Assembly: GCF_015627175.1 (NCBI RefSeq)
Contig: NZ_VTDQ01000024.1
Location: forward strand, 1-32,547
Source of the DNA: Acinetobacter pollinis
GTDB lineage: Bacteria; Pseudomonadota; Gammaproteobacteria; Pseudomonadales; Moraxellaceae
Direction: 5' to 3'
Length of the DNA stretch: 32,547 nt
A model generated the notes under the pieces. It searched no databases. It was not told where the DNA came from and saw only the letters and a program-made list of their open reading frames with translations. Positions 8,532 through 16,771 of this stretch are shown here, piece by piece; the stretch's first letter is position 1, and every line of letters starts with the position of its first letter. The position numbers and the translations under genes are program-made.

Positions 8532-9773
8532 TTAAAGATCAATGTAGCCTTTTTTATATTTGTTCATAAAATAATAACGCCAAGGCTTTAATATTATGAT
8601 TGCAATGAATGCAGTTATTAAATCGAAGAAAATAGCGCAATAAAAGACATTGCTCCAATCTTGGGTATATTGGAATAATAATGCTGCAAATGGTCCTCCG
8701 AAAATAGAACCGATTCCTTGAGATAAGTACAACCAGCCATAATTTGCTGTTGCATGCTGCGTACCAAAGGTATCCGTTAAAGTAGCAGGAAATAGAGAAA
8801 AAATTTCTCCCCATCCAAAGAAAACAATACCCGATAAAAGAATAAACAATACAGGATCATGACGGCATAATAACCACACAAACATTGCAATGCCTTCTAA
8901 AGCGAACGCAACAAACATCGTTATTTCTCTGCCACATATATCGGAAACAAAACCAAATAGTGGACGAGTTATTCCATTCATAACTCGATCGAGACTTAAA
9001 GCAAGGGGTAAAGCAGCCATGCCAAATACCATTGTATGACTTACACCAAAGTTTTCAGAAAAGCTTGCCATTTGTGATGTAACCATCAAACCCGATGTCG
9101 ACATCATAGTCATCATGACAAACATTAACCAAAACAATGGTTGTTTGAGCATTTCTTTAGAATTAAACTGATATTGGCTCTGTTGTATATGCTGAACAAC
9201 AGTGATCTGGGGTGTTTTTAAACGAAGACTCGCGAGTAATCCAATACAAGAAAAAATAATACCAAACACGATTAACGTTTTATCTAATCCCCAGTTTAAA
9301 AGTGCCTCGTGAATGGGAAATGTGGTTACTACTGCACCAATACCATAACCTGCTGCCACCATACCTGTTGCAAAACCACGACGCTCAGGAAACCACTTCA
9401 CCATAATCCCAATGGTACCAATATATACAATTCCTGTGCTCAGTCCTCCAATACATCCGTATATCAAATACAACTCAATTAAACTTGATGCCTGAGATGA
9501 AAACACCCAGCTTAAACCTGACAACACGACACCTAAGGCAATTAATCGCTTAGGGCCAAATTTATCAATTAACTTCCCCTGAAATGGCGCAAAAAATGTT
9601 TGAAATATAATAAAAAGTGCAAATGTCACTTGAAGTGATGGTAATTGGATACCAAGTTTATGCATAAATGGCTGTGTCAGTAATGTCCACACATACTGTG
9701 CACTTGAAATGGAAGCCATACAGATGATTGCAAGTATCAACTGTAGCCATTTTTCTTGTTTTATTATCATCAT
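8532..9773 (-). CDS. OFA-family MFS transporter (oxalate/formate antiporter-like)
   Basis: A 413-residue, twelve-helix MFS protein resembling OxlT and other members of the oxalate/formate antiporter family. Family features include AQYVWTLLTQPF in helix 1, GKLIDKFGPKRLIALG in the first cytoplasmic loop (MFS motif A), and the GCIGGLSTGIVYIGTIGIMV segment followed by KWFPERRGFATGM, highly typical of OFA proteins. Many OFA proteins outside Oxalobacter carry other small monocarboxylates, and the substrate here is unknown. AGAGA precedes the ATG at a suitable distance. The 53-base gap to azlD and the shared strand allow either read-through or its own promoter. No oxalate or formate catabolic gene is nearby. 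Confidence 0.85.
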   Translation of the reverse strand: MMIIKQEKWLQLILAIICMASISSAQYVWTLLTQPFMHKLGIQLPSLQVTFALFIIFQTFFAPFQGKLIDKFGPKRLIALGVVLSGLSWVFSSQASSLIELYLIYGCIGGLSTGIVYIGTIGIMVKWFPERRGFATGMVAAGYGIGAVVTTFPIHEALLNWGLDKTLIVFGIIFSCIGLLASLRLKTPQITVVQHIQQSQYQFNSKEMLKQPLFWLMFVMMTMMSTSGLMVTSQMASFSENFGVSHTMVFGMAALPLALSLDRVMNGITRPLFGFVSDICGREITMFVAFALEGIAMFVWLLCRHDPVLFILLSGIVFFGWGEIFSLFPATLTDTFGTQHATANYGWLYLSQGIGSIFGGPFAALLFQYTQDWSNVFYCAIFFDLITAFIAIIILKPWRYYFMNKYKKGYIDL

Positions 9774-9826
9774 TAAAAGTCTCTAGTATCCTTACTAAAG
9801 ACCTGCATATATTATGCCAATCAATT

Positions 9827-10141
9827 TTATAACAAGTAATATCTACATAAGGCAGCTGAAAGTAATCCCATTGAAATTGCAAGTAATGGTTTTTTAAAAA
9901 TTAACATGACTATCGCTGTCATCAATAAAGCCAAACGTGCAGCAGTATCTCCATCGAATGCAATAGGCGCCAGTATCGCGACCAATACCGAACTAGACAT
10001 GGCTGTAATAAATCTTTGAGTACCATCACTAATAGGAATGTAGTTCATAATATAAACACCACCCCAACGAGTCATTAAAGTAATTATCGCCATTATCAAA
10101 ATAATAATAAATGGATGAGAGGTACTAATATCAAAATTCAT
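9827..10141 (-). CDS. azlD: Branched-chain amino acid exporter, small subunit AzlD
   Basis: A small membrane protein of 104 residues from the ATG at 10141. The frame is open for 14 more codons upstream, but this ATG overlaps the azlC stop by one base (TAATG), the classic coupled arrangement. The sequence has three to four hydrophobic helices and the AzlD features ITLMTRWGGVYIMN and FITAMSSSVLVAILAPIAF. It pairs with AzlC to form an exporter for leucine, valine, isoleucine and their analogues (for example 4-azaleucine in Bacillus). It is last in the azlC-azlD pair; the OFA transporter follows 53 bases later. Confidence 0.88.
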   Translation of the reverse strand: MNFDISTSHPFIIILIMAIITLMTRWGGVYIMNYIPISDGTQRFITAMSSSVLVAILAPIAFDGDTAARLALLMTAIVMLIFKKPLLAISMGLLSAALCRYYLL

Positions 10142-10848
10142 TATTTTTTGACCTTCCATAAAAATCCGACGATACCACCACACAATGCTCCAATAACTAC
10201 ATGGCTATTTTTTGGCAAATAAAGATATGCGATTAAAGATGTTATGGCTGCCGTCATCCATATTGCTACAGTTCTATAGTTTTTTTGACCACCAATCACC
10301 ATAGTGAATAAAAAACAAGCCATAACCATATCTAGACCAAACGCATAAGGATCATGGATAAGATAGCCAAAATATATACCTAGCGTTGTTCCCAACACCC
10401 AAAATAACCACAACGCAAGCCCACCTCCAAACAATAATCCTACACCTGGTTTTTGTTGGTTAAATGCTTGGAAGGATGATGCCCAGTTTGCATCGGAAAT
10501 TACTAATAAAATTGTATATCGTTTAATCGGAGGAATATGTTTTAACCAAGGGTATAAAGATGCACCCATTAAAATATGGCGAGCATTAATAAAAAATACC
10601 GTAATGAATAGAGAAAAAATAGGAATATGACCATCTTTCCAAAGTTCTAATGTAGCAAACTGTGAAGACCCAGCAAAGACCGTTGCACTCATTAAAATAG
10701 CTGTTATATGATCCACATTTGCTTGTGTTGCAGATAGCCCAAAAGCACCTCCAAACACCGCAACAAATAACGAAATAGGTAGTAATGTTTTAAAACCAAA
10801 CCATACATCTTGCGTATTAATCGTATAATTATTTTCGTCGGAAGCCAC
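10141..10848 (-). CDS. azlC: Branched-chain amino acid exporter, large subunit AzlC
   Basis: An inner-membrane protein of 235 residues with about six helices. It shows the AzlC core: LPISLFVAVFGGAFGLSATQA near the N-terminus, VFAGSSQFATLELW, and INARHILMGASLYPWL. AzlC and AzlD together export branched-chain amino acids when they accumulate. The start is GTG at 10848, preceded by AAAGGA about ten bases upstream. In many bacteria an Lrp/AsnC-type regulator sits next to azlCD; none is present here. A weak promoter candidate, TTGAGA then 15 nt then TATAAC on the minus strand, lies at 10928-10902; the spacing is short, so I do not call it. Confidence 0.9.
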   Translation of the reverse strand: MASDENNYTINTQDVWFGFKTLLPISLFVAVFGGAFGLSATQANVDHITAILMSATVFAGSSQFATLELWKDGHIPIFSLFITVFFINARHILMGASLYPWLKHIPPIKRYTILLVISDANWASSFQAFNQQKPGVGLLFGGGLALWLFWVLGTTLGIYFGYLIHDPYAFGLDMVMACFLFTMVIGGQKNYRTVAIWMTAAITSLIAYLYLPKNSHVVIGALCGGIVGFLWKVKK

Positions 10849-11248
10849 TTCACTCTCATCCTTTGTAAAGCGAATATTTGAGCTATTATGTCTTAATTCT
10901 AGTTATATTAAAAACAAATAATTCTCAAATATACTGTTTAAAAACGACATACTATAAGTTTATGAAAAATTAGAATAATTAAAACTGGTTCTAAATAGGT
11001 GGAAAGTATCTAACACTACATTCATCAATCAAGCCTAAATATAAAACTGGTGAATTTTTTTTATGATATGTCTAAATAAAACTCTCTGTCATTTTAAGTA
11101 AATCATCAATCCATTTTATTCTTAAAGCAAAGTTAGCCTGAAATAAAAATTAAATAAAATGCAACGCTTACGCCCTTTAAATTTAAAAGAGCATTCACCA
11201 AGTGTAACCTATTCAATAGGTTACACTTATTTTGAAGTGATGGTACTT
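10849..11248. other. 400-nt gene-free stretch between the T6SS and azlC
   Basis: No open frame with codon use or a ribosome-binding site worth calling is visible on either strand. The right part holds the hairpin at 11200-11228 downstream of tagN. The left part must contain the azlC promoter. The rest is AT-rich DNA with no repeats that I can support. No RNA gene was recognised. Confidence 0.6.
11200..11228 (-). terminator. Hairpin downstream of the minus-strand T6SS operon
   Basis: A perfect 14-base inverted repeat (AAGTGTAACCTATT / AATAGGTTACACTT) around a single central base lies 21 nt after the tagN stop. Physically this is a 12-bp stem with a 5-nt loop. No U-run follows at once; on the minus strand TCTTTT comes about ten bases later. 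It is probably the operon terminator or a 3' mRNA-stabilising structure. Confidence 0.6.
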
Positions 11249-12013
11249 TTAGATGACCTCAAACTCTATACGTCTATTTTTCTTACGGCCTTCTGCGGTT
11301 GTATTGTCTGCCACGGGTTTTTCAGAACCTAATCCATATGCACTTAAACTCGATGGATTAATTCCCTTTGAAATCAGATATTTTTTCACTGCTTCAGCAC
11401 GATCATGGCTTAATAGTGTATTTTTCTTTAAATCGCCTGAGCTATCGGTATGCCCAATAATTTTAATACTCTTACCATTTAGTTTTTGTAGAGCCAATGC
11501 CATTTCATCTAAAATGCGCTGTCCTGTTACAGTTAAAATGGCACTGCCAGATTCAAATTCAATAATTCGATTCTTTAATGCATCATCAACAATTTTTTGT
11601 TCTTTCATATCTATAGATAAATTTGAATTAAAATCAAATATTGGGTCTACAACGGACTGAAAAGCCGTACGAATGGCTTTATCATTTTGATCAGATATTT
11701 TACCTGTTAACTCAACATGTGTACCTTGAACCGTGAGTTGTCCTTGTTTCACTTTTTTAAGATCAGTATTAATTAATTTTTCAACAGCACTTGTCCAGTC
11801 ATGCGGTGCAGATACTGATCTCACCTCAATTTGATCAACCACCTGATCATTTCCGTATACACTACGTAATTTATCTAGCACTGTTTTTTTACTGGCTTCA
11901 TTAGGTACAACACCATCAATAATAATTGGCTGTGTATGACCCAATTGGGTTAATCCTAAACTTGCAATCATAATACAATTTGTAATTACTGACTTTAACA
12001 TTAATCTGTTCAT
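11249..12013 (-). CDS. tagN: T6SS-associated OmpA-like peptidoglycan-binding protein with BON-like N-terminus
   Basis: A periplasmic protein of 254 residues. A signal peptide ends near residue 28 (LGHTQP). The middle resembles BON-type repeats (IIDGVVPNEASKKTVLDKL, then TVQGTHVELTGKISDQNDKA). The C-terminal third is an OmpA/MotB domain: IEFESGSAILT, IKIIGHTDSSG, LSHDRAEAVKKYL and GRKKNRRIEFEVI. The Asp of HTDS and the Arg of NRRIEF are the usual diaminopimelate contacts, so it should bind peptidoglycan. TssL here ends soon after its membrane helix and has no such domain, so this protein is the probable wall anchor of the apparatus. The name tagN follows Acinetobacter T6SS maps as I remember them; the function is firmer than the symbol. 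It is the last gene of the minus unit, 17 bases after tagF. Confidence 0.8.
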   Translation of the reverse strand: MNRLMLKSVITNCIMIASLGLTQLGHTQPIIIDGVVPNEASKKTVLDKLRSVYGNDQVVDQIEVRSVSAPHDWTSAVEKLINTDLKKVKQGQLTVQGTHVELTGKISDQNDKAIRTAFQSVVDPIFDFNSNLSIDMKEQKIVDDALKNRIIEFESGSAILTVTGQRILDEMALALQKLNGKSIKIIGHTDSSGDLKKNTLLSHDRAEAVKKYLISKGINPSSLSAYGLGSEKPVADNTTAEGRKKNRRIEFEVI

Positions 12014-12030
12014 TTTCTTTCAGCCATATC

Positions 12031-12984
12031 TTATATAAATATCTGCATAAACATTTTTATGCCTTGTCTTAAGCTCATCTGACGATCACACAAAGCTTGT
12101 TTTAATCGAACCAGCCCAATATTTTGGTCGAGATACTGCTCAATCCACGCTGTATCTTTTAAAGCGACCCATCGTGATGTTGAAAAATCCTGAATTAATA
12201 TGTCGCTTAATGCGCGAATGTCTGTTCCCTGAAAGCCAAATAATAATACTGGGCTTTCTTGATGTAGAACTCCAATAAGAACATCGGTATTTTGTTTGCC
12301 AATAAACTGATTAATGAGACCAACCCAAAAAGCAGAAATTTCATATTTATATGTGTCATTAAAAATTGGAATCACCAACACTTTATTCAGCTTACCTGTT
12401 CCATGCTGAATAACAGGTTGTAATAGGAGTCCAAGTGCAATCATCATTTGTGCAAGCTCAGCCATAGTCATATTCATCAGTTTTGCAAATGAATAGACAG
12501 TATGTTCATCTAAAAAGTCGGTATGGCCATGCGCAGTAAAAACCTCTATCTGTGTATTCAGATCAGCCAAACGCTCCAATAACTCTGTTGAGTTTGTTAC
12601 TTTGCGCAATGAGATATTTTCTCGAAGCAAATTCAAAAGTACCTGTTTATAAGCATATGGTGCATATAACATGTTCTCTAGAGGTGATTGCACCTCTAGA
12701 AACTGCCCAAGAACCATAGGAAACTTTCTACCCGAACTGTCTTCACTCGCCACTAAATTTGCAACTAAAAAGTTCTTACCTTGAGGATTTGCAATAAAGA
12801 AATCTAAAGGTGCAAGGTTATTATAACGTACTGAAAAATCATCTGATTTTATGCAGACATCCAATGCTTGAGTAATCCATTGATCAATAGTTTGAGTCAA
12901 TGCATTTTGGCCTTTGCTCTTTATAAAATCTCCACGAGATGGGTTTTTTCCATAATAAAATGGTGTCGAGCTTAAAGTTTGCAT
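12031..12984 (-). CDS. tagF: T6SS post-translational regulator TagF
   Basis: A cytoplasmic protein of 317 residues. The N-terminal half matches the TagF domain, with FYYGKNPSRGDFIKSKG at the start, then a domain that includes GRKFPMVLGQF. In other bacteria TagF holds the assembled but idle T6SS in check. In Pseudomonas this works alongside a PpkA/PppA phosphorylation switch, and in Agrobacterium TagF is fused to PppA. Here TagF is a single-domain protein with a C-terminal extension I do not recognise, and no kinase, phosphatase or Fha gene is in the window. It starts one base after the tssM stop, which suggests coupling. Confidence 0.88.
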   Translation of the reverse strand: MQTLSSTPFYYGKNPSRGDFIKSKGQNALTQTIDQWITQALDVCIKSDDFSVRYNNLAPLDFFIANPQGKNFLVANLVASEDSSGRKFPMVLGQFLEVQSPLENMLYAPYAYKQVLLNLLRENISLRKVTNSTELLERLADLNTQIEVFTAHGHTDFLDEHTVYSFAKLMNMTMAELAQMMIALGLLLQPVIQHGTGKLNKVLVIPIFNDTYKYEISAFWVGLINQFIGKQNTDVLIGVLHQESPVLLFGFQGTDIRALSDILIQDFSTSRWVALKDTAWIEQYLDQNIGLVRLKQALCDRQMSLRQGIKMFMQIFI

Positions 12985-12985
12985 A

Positions 12986-15900
12986 TTACTTTGCTCCTAC
13001 CACTGACTGTGCAGAAACAACTCTTGCCACTTTATTCGCTGTAACTTGATCAACAAGTTTTAACCCTGCATAACCACGCCCAGAACCCACATTACTGGTT
13101 GTATTTCCACTAATTAAACGGAAGTTTAACTTCACATAAAGCTCTGAGTTTTTAGGATTTGCCCAAGTCATTTCCATAACACCGTCATGTTGATTACGCT
13201 GAGCAGAATCAATTAATCGATTAATCCCATATTCACCCGGTGCATCAAAAATAGTATGTACTTTTCCTTCAAGATCAACCACTGTGATACGCACGCCCGG
13301 TGTTGAACCTGGATTTGGCCAAACAAAACTTACCCATTGTTGAATCCCATTTTCATAGAACATACGTTGACCATCTATGTCTAACGTATACGATAAAAGT
13401 TTTGGATTCTGTAAAGGATAAAATTGGAAGTTAGATTGATTAGCTGCAACAGGTGCCTGATTAATTCCACCCGTAGCAACACCATTTGCAGGCGCAACGT
13501 AACTTTGGAAGTTCGCAATGAATTGTGGATTTAAATTAATCCCTAAATCTTTCCAAGTTTTAGATGAAATAACATAACCACGGCGTACAATTAATGGGTC
13601 CAATGTTTCTTTTACAAAACGTGCAATACTGCCATTCTCTCCAAATATTTGACCAATTTCCGCACTGGTTGCCTGAATATTTGCGGTGCCATTAAATGGA
13701 TACTTCTTCGCCAAGTTCTGATTAAATGGCTGAACGATCTGTAAATCCCATAGTTTATTAACCTCATTTTGAGCAGGTGTAAGTAAGCTCTCAAAACACT
13801 GTATAAATGGACTCACGATAATTTTATGCACAATTTGTTGATTTTGTGAGTTAAGGCCAACCGTTAATTTTTCATCCATATTTTTTTGAACTGAATTAAA
13901 AATAGAATTTTGATCATTTAACGTTTGACTCACTGTCATTAAAGCATTTGGCCCAATGTCTCCAGTATTCTTAAGGTTATTAAACTTACTCCGTACCTGT
14001 GCCAAATTGTTTAAATAATCATCTAACAATGACTTGTTTTGCTGATCATCACGTTTTCTCACAAATTCATAAAAGAACGTAAACTCTTGAGAAATATAAC
14101 CTTGTGGTTGTTGAGCAACCTCATGTGCAACTACGTTAGAACTTGTTTGATTAAGCACTGTGCGTTTAAACCATGCAACAAATCCTGTTTGAGGTATCGC
14201 GAGTTCAGCCTGAACCACAGGATTATCCCAACTCGTTTCCTGAGCAATCTTTTCCATTAAAATACGGATTGGACTACGCTTTTGCTCTCCCAAAACATCT
14301 ATAAATTGAACAGCAGTCGTAAAGTCATCTGTTTTCGCATAGTGAACCTCACCTAAGAATTTTCTCCACTCATTCACATAATCCTGTTTATACAATTGTA
14401 CCAATTGCTTTTGAATTTGGTCTGGACTACCACTTAGAGTGAGATCATCTGCACGTACACTATTTAAAACCCAATCTTTAGTATCGGTTGGTTTATTTGC
14501 AGCTTCATCAATTGCTTTAGAAACATACTCTTCCCATGCCTTTTGCGTAAAAGCACCTGATAACTCATAACCACCAAAAATTGTTTTTTTATTGTCGTTA
14601 CCAACAATTTGCGCAATAGTTAACGGAGGAAAACGAACAGCAGCACGTGTTTTAATTTGGCTATAAACACGATTAATTGCTGGTGTTGCTTGTACAACTG
14701 AAATAAGTAATTGGCGTGTCTGATCTATCAAATGTGGATTAGACTGTAAAACAGGGAAATGCTTATCTGTAGATAATGTGATTAAGTAACTGAGTACTTG
14801 TTCTGCCTTTTGAGTCGTTTCCGCTTTAGGCGCATTACCTTTATTTTCCTCTAACCACGATCTCCAAAATCGAGTAATTTGGTCACTCAAATGTGTTGGA
14901 TCGATATATTGAGGATTCCCCATCATAATATAAAGCTTAAGTGCATTATAAATATCTTGAGGGTCAGTTTCAGATGGATCTAATGATTGTTTCGCCTGAT
15001 TATTTACCTGAGTGACTTGTAATGCTTCGGGATGTTTAGCAAGTAATGTATCTTCTTTCCCTTTTACACGTTTTAAATAGTCTTCAACTCTTTCATTGGT
15101 TGGCTGCAAGATAATTTTTTGAATACCCTTTAAGTATTCAATTTTCACTTTTTCATATAGCTTTTCGCCTTGGTATAGACCAAAAGAAAACTTATAAGAA
15201 GATTGCTGATTTAAATCATCTAATTGCTGTAGTCTATTTTGTAGAATCAATAATGCATCAAGTTGAGTAGGTAAATCTCTACTCGACACTTTTTCTATTT
15301 TTTCAACTTTATTAAAATCTGCTTGAACATCTGCAATCAGTTGTTGATTGTTCTTATAAGACCAAACCCAAAGCCCAAGTACAGTAGAAACTGCCAGTAA
15401 TCCAACAATAAATAAAATATGTCTTTGGCGTTTTCTATTTGAGTTAATATGCTGTTTTACAAGATTCTTATCTTTAAGCACAACCTCAGAGAAAAGATTT
15501 TTCAAAAAGTAACCATGCGTTTGTAAGCCCGCTTTATTGCGATTTATACTTTCGCCTAAAGCAACACGCTGTAATTGAAAATCTTCTGAAATTTTGTCTG
15601 TCATTGGACTTTCAACATGGCCATCTTGTAATGCACTTGTAAAGTAAAAGCCACGGAACACAGGTTTGAATTGGTATGGATTATCTTCAAACAATGCACC
15701 AATAAATGATTTTAAAGCAGGTTTAATCATTTTAAATTCAAGTGGAAAGGTCATTACACTTGGTGAAATATTATCTGCATGTCTGCGACTTAGATGCGTT
15801 GTACTTAAGTTCTTTAATCCATCATGCAAAATCGTATAATGTTCATCGAATAATTGCATTGCGTTTTGAGATGATTCTGCATCATAAGCCAATGTTGCAC

Positions 15901-16750
15901 CCCAAACCTGATCAAACTCTTTGCCTTCATAACATTCAAAGAAGTCTGTGAACCCAGCAATAAGATCCATTTTTGTAAATACCACATAAATTGGTACGAT
16001 TACCTCTAAACGTTCGGTAATATCTTGAATACGGGCACGTAGATTTTTCGCAAGTTGCAATGATTTTTCAGGACTTTGACTAACCAGTTCAGCAACACTG
16101 ACCACCACTAATAATCCATTAATCGGTGCTTTAGAACGGTTTTTCTTTAATAAGCCAAGGAAATCTAACCACTCTTCTTTATCTTCGGCATAAATTGAAT
16201 AACGTCCTGCTGTATCTAATAAAATTCCATCAGTAGAAAAAAACCAATCGCAATTTTTTGTACCGCTTTGTCCAGAAGAAATGGCTTGCTGATGCTTTTC
16301 TTCGAATGGAAAATTTAACCCAGAGTTATATATTGCAGAACTTTTTCCAGCTGCTGGATTACCAATTACCATATACCATGGAAGCTCATATAAGGCAGCA
16401 TTTCCACTTTTATCACCTAGCTTAGATTTACGAATCAACTGAATAGATTCCTTCATCTGTTGCTGAATTTGTGCCAACTCTTCTTTGTCTTTGGACTTGC
16501 TATATTCTTTTTCTGTTTCATTTTGAATAATGTTTGAAAGGTCTTCCCCTTTAGCAATATTTCTTCGACGATCAATCAACCAATAAATGCCGTAACCAAT
16601 TAAACCTAAAAGATAAAGCCCCAATAACAGCCAAAAAATACGGCGTGGTAAAACACTATAAGAAGATATAAGTGAAATAAATAATGAAAGTGCAATAATT
16701 GCCTTTGGATTAGTGATGTACTGCCAAAGGTATCCTAAAATTGTGTACAT
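12986..16750 (-). CDS. tssM: T6SS inner-membrane complex protein TssM (IcmF)
   Basis: A 1254-residue IcmF/VasK protein, the core of the envelope-spanning complex. Two membrane helices lie in the first 60 residues. The cytoplasmic domain has an intact Walker A (GNPAAGKSS, about 130-138), LLDTAGRY (about 178-184) and FTKMD (about 258-262), so nucleotide binding appears retained. A third membrane helix is at about 444-464, and the large periplasmic part with the IcmF-related and C-terminal beta domains follows. TssM normally contacts TssL in the membrane and the lipoprotein TssJ at its C-terminus. No tssJ is present here, in line with what is reported for Acinetobacter. AsaA has been reported to interact with TssM in A. 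baylyi. Confidence 0.95.
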   Translation of the reverse strand: MYTILGYLWQYITNPKAIIALSLFISLISSYSVLPRRIFWLLLGLYLLGLIGYGIYWLIDRRRNIAKGEDLSNIIQNETEKEYSKSKDKEELAQIQQQMKESIQLIRKSKLGDKSGNAALYELPWYMVIGNPAAGKSSAIYNSGLNFPFEEKHQQAISSGQSGTKNCDWFFSTDGILLDTAGRYSIYAEDKEEWLDFLGLLKKNRSKAPINGLLVVVSVAELVSQSPEKSLQLAKNLRARIQDITERLEVIVPIYVVFTKMDLIAGFTDFFECYEGKEFDQVWGATLAYDAESSQNAMQLFDEHYTILHDGLKNLSTTHLSRRHADNISPSVMTFPLEFKMIKPALKSFIGALFEDNPYQFKPVFRGFYFTSALQDGHVESPMTDKISEDFQLQRVALGESINRNKAGLQTHGYFLKNLFSEVVLKDKNLVKQHINSNRKRQRHILFIVGLLAVSTVLGLWVWSYKNNQQLIADVQADFNKVEKIEKVSSRDLPTQLDALLILQNRLQQLDDLNQQSSYKFSFGLYQGEKLYEKVKIEYLKGIQKIILQPTNERVEDYLKRVKGKEDTLLAKHPEALQVTQVNNQAKQSLDPSETDPQDIYNALKLYIMMGNPQYIDPTHLSDQITRFWRSWLEENKGNAPKAETTQKAEQVLSYLITLSTDKHFPVLQSNPHLIDQTRQLLISVVQATPAINRVYSQIKTRAAVRFPPLTIAQIVGNDNKKTIFGGYELSGAFTQKAWEEYVSKAIDEAANKPTDTKDWVLNSVRADDLTLSGSPDQIQKQLVQLYKQDYVNEWRKFLGEVHYAKTDDFTTAVQFIDVLGEQKRSPIRILMEKIAQETSWDNPVVQAELAIPQTGFVAWFKRTVLNQTSSNVVAHEVAQQPQGYISQEFTFFYEFVRKRDDQQNKSLLDDYLNNLAQVRSKFNNLKNTGDIGPNALMTVSQTLNDQNSIFNSVQKNMDEKLTVGLNSQNQQIVHKIIVSPFIQCFESLLTPAQNEVNKLWDLQIVQPFNQNLAKKYPFNGTANIQATSAEIGQIFGENGSIARFVKETLDPLIVRRGYVISSKTWKDLGINLNPQFIANFQSYVAPANGVATGGINQAPVAANQSNFQFYPLQNPKLLSYTLDIDGQRMFYENGIQQWVSFVWPNPGSTPGVRITVVDLEGKVHTIFDAPGEYGINRLIDSAQRNQHDGVMEMTWANPKNSELYVKLNFRLISGNTTSNVGSGRGYAGLKLVDQVTANKVARVVSAQSVVGAK

Positions 16751-16771
16751 TTTACTCTCGTGAAAATTGGG

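Noticed and set aside
10902..10928. azlC promoter TTGAGA / TATAAC on the minus strand
   Set aside because: The boxes are good but the 15-nt spacing is short in a very AT-rich stretch, so it is mentioned only in the azlC entry.
11253..11660. 135-codon plus-strand frame opposite tagN
   Set aside because: It is antisense to the OmpA domain of tagN, has no ribosome-binding site and an implausible composition.
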